Source of the DNA: Vreelandella lionensis
GTDB lineage: Bacteria; Pseudomonadota; Gammaproteobacteria; Pseudomonadales; Halomonadaceae
Length of the DNA: 49,285 nucleotides
NCBI RefSeq assembly: GCF_002087295.1
Contig: NZ_MWVI01000087.1
Coordinates: 1-49,285 of the forward strand
Reading direction: 5' to 3'
The translations under genes were made by a program, and so were the position numbers. Below, piece after piece: positions 9,028-18,390 of the stretch; position 1 is the stretch's first letter, and every line of letters starts with the position of its first letter. The notes beneath the pieces were generated by a model, which searched no databases, had not been told where the DNA came from, and saw only the letters and a program-made list of their open reading frames with translations.

Positions 9028-10331
9028 ATGACGCTATCTGTTACCGAGGTATCGGCCCCTGCCAAGCGCTTCTTGGCTACCCTGCTTCCGCTCGCGCTGC
9101 TGGCTGCCCCGCTACCCTTGGCAGCCCAACCGGCGAACAGCGTTGCCGACGACCTGCCACTAGAAGAGATACAAACGTTCGCGGAAGTATTCGAGCGCAT
9201 CAAACGCGGCTATGTAGAAGAAGTGGATGACCGCACCTTACTGCGCAATGCCATGCGCGGCATGCTCAGCGAGCTAGACCCTCACTCGGCCTATTTAGAC
9301 GAGGAGGAGTATCAGAGCCTGCGAGAGTCTACCCAAGGCGAGTTTGGCGGTATCGGCATTGAAGTAGGCACCCAGAATGGCCAACTGATGGTCGTCACGC
9401 CCATTGATGACACGCCCGCTTCACGGGCGGGCCTGCTGTCTCAGGATATTATCGTCGCCATCGACGGCACCCCCACCGACAGCCTGTCGCTGCAGGAAGC
9501 CGTCAACTTAATGCGCGGCGAACCCGGCACGCCACTGCGTTTAACTATTTTGCGCGCAGGTGAAGAGTCGCCCCGCGAGTTCACGCTCACCCGCGAAGTG
9601 ATCCGCAGTGAGAGTGTCAAACATGAAACGCTGGAGCCAGGCTACGGCTACCTGCGTATCAGCCAGTTTCAGTCACGTACCCCCGAGCAGGCGCGCCAAG
9701 CCATTGAGCGCATGATGCGCGATCAGCCGCTGGAAGGTTTAATTCTGTGGATCTGCGTAATAACCCCGGTGGCGTTCTTCAGGCGGCGGTCGGAGTGACG
9801 GATCTCTTCCTGGATGAAGGGCTGATTGTGTATACCGAAGGGCGACTCTCGGATACTGAAATGTCGTTTTCTGCCTCTCCGGATACGCCAGCGGGCGACA
9901 TACCGCTCGTGGTGCTAATCAACAGCGGCAGCGCATCAGCGGCTGAAATTGTCGCAGGCGCTCTGCAAGACCAGCGCCGGGGCGTCATCATGGGCACTGA
10001 AAGCTTTGGTAAGGGCTCGGTACAGCAGATCATGCCGTTGGGCAATGGCGAAGGTTTGAAGCTCACTACCGCCCTTTACTACACCCCGAATGGCCGCTCG
10101 ATTCAGGCGCAAGGCATCGAGCCGGATGTCGAGGTGGTGCGCGGCCGCCTGGAAGTCGCGGAAGGGCGTCGTGAAATTCGCGAAGCAGATCTAGACGGCC
10201 ACTTAAGCAGCCAAGACGATATGCCCCCGGAACGCGCCGCCATGTCTCAGCGGCTGCGCGACGACTACCAGCTCAGCGAAGCCCTTAACCTGCTGAAAGC
10301 GCTGAACGTAGTGGATCGCCGCCGCGGCTAG
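9028..10331 (+). CDS. ctpA: S41 C-terminal processing protease, frameshifted
   Basis: Periplasmic serine protease of the Prc/CtpA family. A signal peptide (residues ~1-35) is followed by the N-terminal helical part, a PDZ domain (GGIGIEVGTQNGQL to LRLTILRAG) and the catalytic S41 domain, with nucleophile Ser in NSGSASAAEI and Lys in SFGKGSVQQ. The frame breaks at 9746-9750 in CTGTGGAT; removing one TG gives EGLILDLRNNPGGVLQ, exactly the family motif. The joined length is 433. CGGAG five bases before ATG 9028 supports the start. It follows envC, a common neighbour, and probably acts in cell-wall hydrolase turnover (inferred). Confidence 0.92.
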
Positions 10332-11587
10332 CTAGCGGCACGACGCTGGCAGGCGACCCCGCTCTCCGGTCGCCTGCCGCATCACCACACGCTTAAGCGG
10401 CACGAGCTGGTTCATGCCACTCATCCCCAAGTTGCGCGCCAGCGTAAACACCGGCTGATGGCTGCCAAACAGCACCTTAAAGCCCTTCATTAAGCCCAGC
10501 ATGGCCGTGTTACCCAAGCGCCGACGGCGCTCATAGCGACTCAGCGTGGCCAAGCTACCCCAAGGGGCACCCCGGTGCCATGCCGCCACCACCTCTTCGG
10601 CTAATACCGCCGCGTCCATTAATCCCAAATTAACGCCCTGCCCGGCCAGCGGATGAATGCTATGGGCGGCATCGCCTACTAGAGCAAAGTTAGGCTGCAC
10701 ATAATGCTGGGCGTGGCGCTGCACCAGCGGAAACCGATAAGCGCTATCTACGGGCATGACATCGCCCAGGCGATGGTCGAAAGCCTCGCCAAGCGCCTGC
10801 CCCAGTGCCTCAGCAGAGTAAGCGGTGAGTTCACTGGCATGCTCAGGCGTTGTGGACCACACAATGGAACAGAAGCGGTCATCTCCATTGACAGTGAGCG
10901 GTAAGAAAGCCAGCGGACGACCACCGATAAAGGCTTGGCGAGCGGTAGCGCCGTGGGACTGTTCGCAGCGCACCGTGGTGACGACCGCCTCTTGCTCCAT
11001 GGACTCCTCCGCCACCGAGATGCCTACTAGCGCTCGCAAGGCAGAGCGCGCGCCGTCGGCAGCGATCACCAGCGGCGTTTGTAGCTGCCTACCGTCCTCC
11101 AGTACCAGCCAGCGGCCGCTGCCGTGGTTTGCAGTGCCGACACGCTGACGCCATCGAAGCGTGTCAGGGTCGGCTGCTTGGCAACTTGCTGATTCAGCGC
11201 GGCCTGCGTGACATCGTTTTCTACAATATGGCCTAGCACGGCGGTGCCCGCTTCGTCCGCCGAGAAGTGAATATGCCCACTGCCCTCAGCATCCCACACC
11301 TGCATATAACGGTAAGGCGTTACCCTGGCCGCCGCCATGGCAGGCCATACGCCCAAATGCGTGAGCAGCCGTTGGGACACCGGGGTCAGCGCACTAACGC
11401 GGGGGGCGGGAATCTCGCCAGCGACGTCATCCAGGCGCAGCGGCGATGCCTTGGCTTCCACCAGCGCCACCTGCATTCCCGCTTCTGCCAGTAGCCCGGC
11501 CAGCGCAGCGCCCACCATACCCGCGCCAACAATTACCGCATCGAAACACGTGACGGGCGGCTTAGCTGCTTGTGATTGCGTTGTCAT
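10332..11587 (-). CDS. ubiI: FAD-dependent ubiquinone hydroxylase, UbiI/VisC type, frameshifted
   Basis: Flavoprotein monooxygenase of the UbiH/UbiF/UbiI/COQ6 family acting on the ubiquinone ring. The FAD dinucleotide fold is DAVIVGAGMVGAALAGLLAE (residues ~16-35), the middle motif ADGARSALR, and the second FAD motif LVGDAAHSIHPLAGQGVNLG. The frame breaks at about 11127-11135, where one base seems missing before HGSGRWLVLEDGRQ. The joined length is about 418. AAGGAG six bases before ATG 11587 supports the start. It directly follows ubiH, so by position it is the UbiI (C5 hydroxylase) member; UbiF cannot be excluded from sequence alone. Its stop abuts the ctpA stop. Confidence 0.84.
10348..10378. 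other. Hairpin at the ctpA/ubiI convergent junction
   Basis: A perfect 11-base stem (10348-10358 with 10368-10378) with a nine-base loop lies inside the last codons of ubiI, just past ctpA. There is no T run on either side, so it is not a standard intrinsic terminator, but its place between convergent genes fits an RNA 3'-end structure. Confidence 0.4.
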
Positions 11588-11630
11588 AACACTCCTTGGC
11601 TTGGGTCATTGAGGGCGTTGGATAAGAGCG

Positions 11631-12869
11631 TTAGCGCTCCAGGCCCATCGCGCGGCGTGCCAAGCCACGGCGCAGCGGGCCAATCAAATTAAGGCCGATC
11701 AACCCAGCGCCACGGGCGTGGGGCAGCAGCGGCAAAGAGTAACCAAACAGCCGTACTAAGCCGTCACTAAAGCGGATCACATTGGCGCGGTCTTGGGCGC
11801 GGCGGCGCTCAAACGCCTGCAACGTGTTCATATCTCCCAAGGAGCGCTGCTGCTGAGCACCTTGGGAGAGCGCTTCAACCAAATCCATCACCGAGCGCAG
11901 CGCTAAATTGAAGCCCTGGCCAGCCACCGGATGCAACGCATGGGCCGCATTGCCCAGCACGCCTAAGCCGGGGCGCACGGGTTCTTCTGCAGTCACCAGC
12001 GAAAGCGGATAGCTAAACCGCTGGCCAACGAGGGTAAAGCGCCCGACTCGGTCGCCCAACGCCTGCTGAAGCTGGCTCAAGAAAGCATGATCTGGTAGCG
12101 ATAATCGTGCCTGCTCGCTACCGCTGGCATGGGTCCAGACCAGCTCCATAGCCTGCCCCGGCAGTGGCAGCAGCGCGATAGGCCCCTCGGAGGTAAAGCG
12201 CTCGTAAGCAATACCTTGATGAGACTGGCTAATGCCCACATGGGCAATGATCGCCGTTTGCTCATAGGAGTGACGGCGGCTAGCAATCCCTAGCTGCTCC
12301 TTCAGCCCCGAGCGCCCGCCATCAGCTAAAATGGTCAGCGCGGCCGTTAGCTCGCTGCCATCAGAAAGCTGCAAGTGATGCCCGATGGCCGTGGGAGTCA
12401 TCTGTGCCACCGTGGCGGGGCAGTGCCACTCGATGGGTAATTGCTGCAGCTTCTGATGCAACACGCGCCCCATCCAAGCGTTGGGTATCACGTGACCCAA
12501 GGCAGCGACGCCTAGCTCTTGTGCATTAAGACGCGTCGCGCCCAAACGGCCCCGCTCGCTGATATGAATACGATGTATCGGTGTGGCCTCGACCTGCATC
12601 GCGTCCCACACGCCTAGCTGACGAAAGCGCTGAGCAGAACCCTCGGCAATGGCGCTGGCGCGGGCATCAAAGCTCGGCTGCCACGTCGTTTCCTCGGCGC
12701 TCTGCGGTAGCGCATTGGCCTCAATGATGGCGACTCGCCAGCCATAGCGCTCAATCAGCGGTGCCAATGCACAGCCCAAGCTGGCACCTACCAGCCCACC
12801 GCCCACAATCACGATGTCATGGGTGGGCGACTGCTGCTGTGCAGGCGTTACCTGTTCTGCCCCATGCAT
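11631..12869 (-). CDS. ubiH: 2-octaprenyl-6-methoxyphenol hydroxylase
   Basis: FAD monooxygenase of ubiquinone biosynthesis, intact at about 412 residues. The N-terminal dinucleotide fold is DIVIVGGGLVGASLGCALA; the DG motif is LADGGRSGLKEQLGI; the second FAD motif is LGNAAHALHPVAGQGFNLALR. The start at 12869 has GAGGAG six bases upstream, while a start twelve codons earlier lacks support. It lies between pepP and ubiI in the classical ygfB-pepP-ubiH-ubiI order, which is the main reason for choosing UbiH over its paralogues. Confidence 0.9.
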   Translation of the reverse strand: MHGAEQVTPAQQQSPTHDIVIVGGGLVGASLGCALAPLIERYGWRVAIIEANALPQSAEETTWQPSFDARASAIAEGSAQRFRQLGVWDAMQVEATPIHRIHISERGRLGATRLNAQELGVAALGHVIPNAWMGRVLHQKLQQLPIEWHCPATVAQMTPTAIGHHLQLSDGSELTAALTILADGGRSGLKEQLGIASRRHSYEQTAIIAHVGISQSHQGIAYERFTSEGPIALLPLPGQAMELVWTHASGSEQARLSLPDHAFLSQLQQALGDRVGRFTLVGQRFSYPLSLVTAEEPVRPGLGVLGNAAHALHPVAGQGFNLALRSVMDLVEALSQGAQQQRSLGDMNTLQAFERRRAQDRANVIRFSDGLVRLFGYSLPLLPHARGAGLIGLNLIGPLRRGLARRAMGLER

Positions 12870-12983
12870 TGGCTTCTCCTCTTCATACGCGCTTATATAA
12901 CGCACTTACACGACAAGCACCTTGGCTAAGCGTAATTTCGTAACGTAGTTTACATAAACAAAAAAACAGACCGTTTTTGCTGG

Positions 12984-14321
12984 TTATTTTTTAACCATTA
13001 ACTGCTCTATTTCGTCTACCTGTTTCGGCACGCCATCAGTGAGAATGTCATGCCCCTGATCGGTGACCACAACGTTATCTTCAATACGAATGCCGATACC
13101 GCGATAGGCAGCGGGAATACCGTCTTCATCAGGGATATAGAGACCAGGTTCCACGGTAAGCACCATGCCTGGGGCAAGCAGGCGAGGCGTCGCTTCATCC
13201 AAGCGGTAGGTGCCCACATCGTGTACATCCAACCCTAACCAGTGAGAAGTGGAATGGAGGTAAAAGCGCCGATAGCTTTCGTCATCAATGCGCGCCTGAA
13301 CGTCTCCCTCTAAAAGCCCCAGCTCAATCAGGCCGGCCGTTAGGTCATGCACCACGCCCTGATGGATATCCGCTAGCGTAGCGCCAGGCGCAATGGCATC
13401 CACCGCACGCACCTGGGCATCTAACACTACTTGGTAAAGCGCCCGTTGAGCATTATTAAAGCGCCCGCTCACCGGGAAAGTACGCGTGATGTCGCCTGCG
13501 TAGAGATCAAACTCTGCACCGGCGTCAATTAGTACCAGCGTGTCCTCCTCCAGCACATCACTGTTCTCAATATAGTGCAGCACACAGGCATTGGCGCCGC
13601 CGCCCACAATCGTGCTGTAGGCAGGCCCGCTAGCGCCTTGCCACACAAAAGTGTGCTCCAGCTCGGCCTGAAGCTGGTATTCACTTAGCCCGGCTTGGCA
13701 GGTGTGCATAGCGCGTACGTGGGCCTGGGCTGAAATGGCCGCTGCGTGACGGCACAAAGCAATTTCAGCGGGGCTTTTGATTAGGCGCATCTCGTGAATC
13801 AAGGGGCGGCTATCCAGCCAGCCTTTCAGTGCGGGCTTGCCCCGGCGCATGCCCGCTTGGGCATGGGCAAGCGCCTCTTCAGCGATGCTAACCGCGTCGG
13901 GGTTATCCAGCGGCGCATAGAGCAGCTCACGGCCATCCAGCAGCTCTGCCAGCAGGTCGTCGCGCTCAGCGTTCTCGAATGCTTGGTCGATACCATGCAC
14001 GCTGACAACGCCCTGCGCGCCCAGCCTTCGTCCGGTCCAGGACTCCATGGTGGGGTCGCGGTCTTGGCAGAACACCACGCTTTGTCCCTCTGCGCGGCCT
14101 GGCAACAGAACTAGCAGCGCATCAGGCTCTTGAATGCCGGTTAAGTAGTAGAAGTCGCTCTGCTGGCGGAAGGGGTATTCGCTGTCGTGGGAGCGAGTCA
14201 CTAGCGACGCCCCTGGCACCAGCAGCGCGGCATTGCTCGGCAGCTGCGCCATGAGCGCCTCCCGGCGCTGACGCTAATCTTTTGGATGAACAGCAGCGGG
14301 GCGAGGCAATAGCGTTGGCAT
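12984..14321 (-). CDS. pepP: Xaa-Pro aminopeptidase P, with an in-frame stop near the N-terminus
   Basis: M24B metallopeptidase that removes N-terminal residues preceding proline. Metal ligands are visible in LIDAGAEFDLYAGDITRTFP (two Asp), the HSTSHWLGLDVHDVG His and the EPGLYIP and GIGIRIEDNVVV Glu residues. An uninterrupted frame starts at ATG 14252, but the same frame continues upstream to ATG 14321 as MPTLLPRPAAVHPKD, then TAG (14274-14276), then RQRREALMAQLPSNAAL. That extension matches the family N-terminus and has AGGAG five bases upstream. So the true gene is 445 codons with a single-base nonsense change, probably a sequence error. It lies between ygfB and ubiH. Confidence 0.9.
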
Positions 14322-14353
14322 AACGGCTCCTATGCAGACGTGATGGGCGGAAA

Positions 14354-14932
14354 TTAATGAACGGGGGCGTCGGTTTGCTCAACCTGAGGCTTGCCGGGGT
14401 GCTGTTCGGTGTACAGCAACATGGCCGCCATTCGGGCATGCTCGGTTAAAGCAAACAGGTCGTTCTCGTTTTCCGTGCTATCGTCGATGTCGGTCTCCAT
14501 CTGGCCAAGGCCCTCCAGATCATCAATCGCTTCTTTCAGCGTTTGCGACCAACGCTCCCGAAGGGTGTCATCGGCTACTTCATCCACCACTTCCATAAAG
14601 CCAAGCGTCCACTCTTTCAGCCCTTGGGCCTGTTCTGCCAAAGAGAACAGCTCATCGGGAAGAAATGGCGCGTAGTTCAGGTCGCTGGCACTCAGCGCTT
14701 CTAGGGTTTGACGACGCCAGCCTAGCCGCCGCTCGGCACTGGCCGGGTCACGGGGGTGCTCTACCCCCAAACTGAGACACACTTCTTCCAGCCACGCTTC
14801 CGCGGTCACGTCACGCAGTGCCAATAAGCCGCACAGCCGTCCATCCAAAAACGCGGGAGACTGCATGCTACCGTGCAACAAAAATACATCCGCTACGTCA
14901 GAAAAGTCCTGGCGCTCGTCAATCAATGACAT
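14354..14932 (-). CDS. ygfB: YgfB family protein (UPF0149)
   Basis: Intact 192-residue acidic, helical protein of UPF0149. The family is named for YgfB; in Pseudomonas a homologue has been linked to regulation of AmpDh3 and beta-lactam resistance, but the general biochemical role is open. Recognisable segments are LHGSMQSPAFLDGRLCGLLAL and LNYAPFLPDELFSLAEQAQGL. It heads the leftward ygfB-pepP-ubiH-ubiI group and is divergent from zapA across about 170 bases. Confidence 0.88.
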   Translation of the reverse strand: MSLIDERQDFSDVADVFLLHGSMQSPAFLDGRLCGLLALRDVTAEAWLEEVCLSLGVEHPRDPASAERRLGWRRQTLEALSASDLNYAPFLPDELFSLAEQAQGLKEWTLGFMEVVDEVADDTLRERWSQTLKEAIDDLEGLGQMETDIDDSTENENDLFALTEHARMAAMLLYTEQHPGKPQVEQTDAPVH

Positions 14933-14996
14933 GATTCATGCTCGCTTTATACAGTGTGAAGATAAAACCACGAGGATAGGCGGGCGAGCCTGCGCG

Positions 14997-15026
14997 TTGA
15001 CCCCGCACAAGCGGCTCTCTTATAGT
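14997..15026 (+). promoter_or_regulatory. zapA promoter
   Basis: TTGACC (14997-15002) and TATAGT (15021-15026) stand 18 bases apart, close to sigma-70 consensus, giving a leader of about 67 bases before the zapA ATG. Confidence 0.6.
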
Positions 15027-15099
15027 GAACCCCGTCTATCCTTCCTATGTAGTGATGTTAACGCATCGGGCCCCTTGCTGGCCCGTGCTGGAGCCATTG

Positions 15100-15408
15100 A
15101 TGAGTAACGCAAAGCGGCCAACGAAAGAGATCACCCTACTGGGTCGCAGTTATATGATTGCCTGCGACACGGGCGAAGAAGTCCAGCTTGAACGCGCTGC
15201 TCGCTATTTGGACCGCGCCATGCACGGTATTCATGCCCAGAGCAGCGTGCTGGGCAGCGAGAGCATCGCGATTATGGCGGCGCTGAATATTACCCACGAA
15301 CTGCTGGAAGCGCTGGATGAGCACCGCGCGGGGGAAGCCAGTCTCAGCCGTTTAAATGATCGGCTTGAGCGAGCACTGGCAGGCACCCGGCCGTGCAAAA
15401 AGCCTTAA
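15100..15408 (+). CDS. zapA: Cell division protein ZapA
   Basis: Small coiled-coil protein that binds and bundles FtsZ at mid-cell. It has 102 residues, starting MSNAKRPTKEITLLGRSY, with the conserved segments AARYLDRAMHGI and SESIAIMAALNITHELL and a C-terminal helix. ATG 15100 is chosen for GGAG at 15090-15093, six bases upstream; the frame extends to 15025 but that part does not fit the family. It is followed by 6S RNA and the 5-FCL gene, the conserved zapA-ssrS-ygfA arrangement. Confidence 0.92.
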   Translation: MSNAKRPTKEITLLGRSYMIACDTGEEVQLERAARYLDRAMHGIHAQSSVLGSESIAIMAALNITHELLEALDEHRAGEASLSRLNDRLERALAGTRPCKKP

Positions 15409-15434
15409 ACCAGCGAACATCTTCAACCGATACT

Positions 15435-15462
15435 TTGGCATTAGCGGCGGCTCTGTTAGGAT
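15435..15462 (+). promoter_or_regulatory. 6S RNA promoter
   Basis: TTGGCA (15435-15440) and TAGGAT (15457-15462), 16 bases apart, sit just before the first base of the predicted 6S RNA at about 15467. Confidence 0.6.
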
Positions 15463-15466
15463 AGCG

Positions 15467-15650
15467 GTGTTCTCTGGGGTGTACGCCAGTCGTTATAGTC
15501 CCTCGAGCCTATGCGCAGTACCCAGGGGGCCAAATGCTAGCCAGACCCGTGTGCATGTCCGTGCGTCGGAAAGCCTGACGGTTTGGCTGCGGCCACCCAC
15601 CTGAACCAGTAGGTTCAGGGCCAGAACGACAGCGGCATTCTGGGGAACAC
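15467..15650 (+). ncRNA. ssrS: 6S RNA
   Basis: Mimics an open promoter and sequesters sigma-70 RNA polymerase in stationary phase. The ends pair (GTGTTC at 15467-15472 with GAACAC at 15645-15650). The 5' part has TCTGGGG and CCCTCGAGCC. The 3' part has the conserved hairpin CTGAACC-AGTA-GGTTCAG (15601-15618), followed by GGGCC and the CTGGGG closing-stem partner. The size of about 184 bases equals the E. coli RNA. Position between zapA and the 5-FCL gene is the hallmark location. Exact ends are estimated from the closing stem. Confidence 0.93.
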
Positions 15651-15657
15651 TCTTTTA

Positions 15658-16309
15658 ATGGCCTACCGCCTTATGACCCACACCACGCCTAGCGATAAGC
15701 CTGCACTACGTCGAGAATTAAAACGCCGACGCCGCACTCTCACCGCCGAACAGCAAAAGCAGGCGGCTCTGGCCCTGTGCCAACGCCTAAAACGGCTTCC
15801 AGAAATTCGTCGTGCCAAACGGATCAGCCTTTACCTGCCGGTGAATAGTGAAATTGACCCTACACCGTTAATCCCCTGGCTGCGCCAGCGTCGTATTGCT
15901 ATCTATTTGCCTGTGCTGCGCCCCTTTAGCGCCAATAGCCTTTGGTTTGTTGCCTATCGCGATACCACGCCCATGGTCAAAAACCGCTTTGGCATTGCTG
16001 AACCTTGCCCCGCGCTTTGCTGCTCACCGGCACAATCGGCTGCCTGCCTGGGCGCTGGATACGCTGATTGTGCCGCTGGTAGGGTTTGATCAATACGCTA
16101 ACCGGATGGGCATGGGGGGCGGCTTCTATGACCGCAGCTTGGCCTTTATGCGTCGCCCTGGGCCTGCGCCCTCGCTGATTGGCGTGGCCCATGCCTGCCA
16201 ACAGGTGGATGCCCTGCCAATCGAACCCTGGGATATCCCGCTCAACGCGGTAGTCAGCGATACTGCTGTTGTACGGCCAACCAATGAAGGACCAACAAAA
16301 ACGGGCTGA
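15658..16309 (+). CDS. 5-formyltetrahydrofolate cyclo-ligase, frameshifted
   Basis: ATP-dependent enzyme that turns 5-formyl-THF into 5,10-methenyl-THF; enteric name ygfA (fau). N-terminal basic segment LRRELKRRRRTLTAEQQ and SLYLPVNSEIDPTPLI are in the first frame. The active-site region LIVPLVGFDQYANRMGMGGGF-like (GMGGGFYDRSL) and the VSDTAVV end are in the second. The break is at 16005-16006: one surplus T in AACCTTGCC turns EPAPRF into EPCPAL. The joined length is about 216. It begins eight bases after the 6S RNA end, so processing from a common transcript is likely. The stop lies within a terminator stem. Confidence 0.88.
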
Positions 16310-16330
16310 TCATAGCGATCAGCCCGTTTT
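16297..16330. terminator. Bidirectional terminator after the 5-FCL gene
   Basis: A 14-base stem (16298-16311 with 16317-16330) has a five-base loop, five As on the left and TTTT at the right end. The 5-FCL stop codon TGA (16307-16309) is inside the left arm. It can also stop leftward transcripts from the small ORF at 16388-16486. Confidence 0.85.
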
Positions 16331-16387
16331 ATTGATTCACCCAGCAGGTGCAGCGTCGATACCGTTAGCGCTGTTGTTAACCGTTGG

Positions 16388-16486
16388 TTAACTCCCTGAC
16401 AGCGCTTGCGCATATCCAGTGGCTAATACGCCGAGTAAAAACACCACTGTTAACGCCATCACCATATCAGGCTTTCTACGCCGCAT
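16388..16486 (-). CDS. Predicted 32-residue single-span membrane peptide
   Basis: A short frame lying in an otherwise empty 400-base gap. It begins MRRRKPDMVMALTVV, continues with a hydrophobic stretch (residues ~8-25, ending LLGVLATGY) and ends AQALSGS. The positive N-terminus, single membrane helix and small polar tail fit an inner-membrane peptide with N-terminus inside. GGAG lies seven bases before the ATG, within GGAGAAGAGGC, and a terminator lies 58 bases past the stop. Two promoter-like pairs lie upstream. I do not recognise a named family, so no function is proposed. Confidence 0.62.
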   Translation of the reverse strand: MRRRKPDMVMALTVVFLLGVLATGYAQALSGS

Positions 16487-16586
16487 GCCTCTTCTCCAAC
16501 GTGTTTAACAGTTGCCAAATGCCCTTAGTGCGTCACCAAGTTTTTCATTTTGAGAAGATGACCCACTTCACTAATTTCCGCTCACG

Positions 16587-16658
16587 ACTATAGGGCCATA
16601 AGGGGCTCAATGACAACTGCTAATAGCACTATTTTAACCCCTTAATTAAACGTTTCAA
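16587..16658 (-). promoter_or_regulatory. Two candidate promoters before the 32-residue ORF
   Basis: On the minus strand, TTGAAA (16653-16658) with TAAAAT (16631-16636) are 16 apart, and TTGTCA (16611-16616) with TATAGT (16587-16592) are 18 apart. Both point toward the ORF at 16486, leaving leaders of roughly 140 and 95 bases. The rest of 16310-16715 shows nothing else. Confidence 0.42.
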
Positions 16659-16715
16659 CAACACCTCTCTACCTAGCAGCTCTGGCATGCACCGTTAGTA
16701 AGCACTTACATAGTG

Positions 16716-18232
16716 TTACGCCATAAAGAGCCGGTAAGCGGGGTTATCACTCTCTTGCCAGTAGCGGTAGCCAATCGCGTCTAAATACTCCGCAACATGG
16801 GTACGATCTTCACTGGGCACCTGCATGCCCACCAGAACGCGGCCATAGGCAGCCCCGTGGTTACGATAGTGAAACAGCGAAATGTTCCAGTCGTGTGGCA
16901 GCTGAGTTAAGAAGTTCATCAATGCGCCAGGACGTTCAGGAAACTCGAAGCGATAAAGCTCCTCTTCAAAACGTTCGCTGGGGCGGCCACCGCTTAAGTG
17001 ACGAATATGCAGTTTCGCCAACTCGTTATCGGTTAAGTCTTCTACCTGATAACCGCCCTCACGCAGTTTATCAATTACTGCTTGGCGATCTTCCCCACCT
17101 GGCTTGACCTGCACACCCACAAAGATATGCGCTTCGCTATCATCGGCGTAGCGGTAGCTAAATTCGGTGACCATACGCTTGCCCAGCGTGCGGCAGAATT
17201 TCTTAAAGCTGCCGGGTTTTTCTGCAATGGTGACGGCCAGAATGGCTTCGCGCTGCTCACCCAACTCGGTGCGCTCGGCAATATGCTGCAAGCGGTCGAA
17301 GTTGGTGTTGGCGCCAGAGTTAATACACAGCAGCGTCTCGCCTTCTGCACCCGGTTTGCTGCACGTACTTTTTAAGGCCCGCTAACGAGAGCGCGCCGGA
17401 AGTTTCAGCGACGGCGCGGGTATCTTCAAAAATATCTTTCACCGCGGCACACATCTCATCGGTGTTAACAGTGATCACATCGTCAACAAGGTCACGCACC
17501 AGCGAGAACGGGACCTCGCCAATTTGCGCCACCGCCACACCCTCGGCAAAGACGCCTACCTGATCCAGCACCACGCGCTCACCGGCTTCCAGCGCAGCTT
17601 TCAAGCAGGCGCTATCCTCCGCTTCCACACCGATGATTTTGATATCCGGGCGAAGGTACTTCACATAGGCAGCCACCCCGGCAATCAGCCCGCCGCCGCC
17701 TACGGGGATAAAAATCGCATCTAACCGGCCACTGTGCTGGCGCAGAATCTCAACGCCAATGGTGCCTTGGCCTGCCACTACGTCGATATCGTCAAACGGA
17801 GGAATATAGGTGTAGCCGTGCTCTTTGATCAGCTCCTGGGCATGCTCGGCGGCGGCGGCAAAGGCATCGCCTTTTAGCACCACTTTCGCCCCCACGGGCA
17901 CGCACCGCCTGAACCTTGATGTCTGGGGTGATGCGCGGCATAACGATGACCGCTTTCACGCCCATCAGCTTAGCCGCCATGGCCAGACCCTGGGCGTGGT
18001 TGCCCGCCGAGGCAGCGATAACGCCTTTGGCTTTCTGCTCTTCTGTTAGCTGAGCCATTTTGTTGTAGGCCCCGCGAATTTTGAACGAGAACACCGGCTG
18101 TAAATCTTCGCGTTTAATCAAAATCTGGTTGTTGAAACGACGCGACAAAAAGGGAGCGGGAGAAATAGGCGTCTCACAAGCGGCTTCATAAACGCGGGCT
18201 TGGAGGATCTTTTTGACGGTTGCTTCGAGCAT
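16716..18232 (-). CDS. ilvA: Threonine ammonia-lyase, biosynthetic, two frameshifts
   Basis: PLP enzyme that deaminates threonine to 2-oxobutyrate, first step of isoleucine synthesis; the two C-terminal ACT-like regulatory domains mark the biosynthetic, isoleucine-inhibited form. The PLP lysine is in [11 protein letters not shown], the phosphate loop is [10 protein letters not shown], and the ACT domains begin at [16 protein letters not shown] and [13 protein letters not shown]. The start [15 protein letters not shown] at 18232 fits the family. Two surplus bases break the frame: in the C run 17889-17893 ([11 protein letters not shown] when corrected) and in 17350-17352 ([12 protein letters not shown] when corrected). 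The joined length of 504 is typical. It is divergent from rpiA. Confidence 0.93.
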
Positions 18233-18327
18233 GCTGACATCCCAGAAAAATGACGTGACCCTGACGGGTGCGAACAAAACCTTTATTGGTAGCAGATTAC
18301 GCCTAGCAACGTCTAGCGGCGTTTCCA

Positions 18328-18356
18328 TCGGCAGCCAGCGATTAGGTCGTTATACT
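18328..18356 (+). promoter_or_regulatory. Possible rpiA promoter
   Basis: A good -10 TATACT (18351-18356) lies 35 bases before the rpiA ATG, 17 bases after a weak -35 TCGGCA (18328-18333). It falls in the ilvA-rpiA divergent gap. Confidence 0.35.
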
Positions 18357-18390
18357 AAGGGCGACTGCCTCTCCTGATACTGGAACCATC

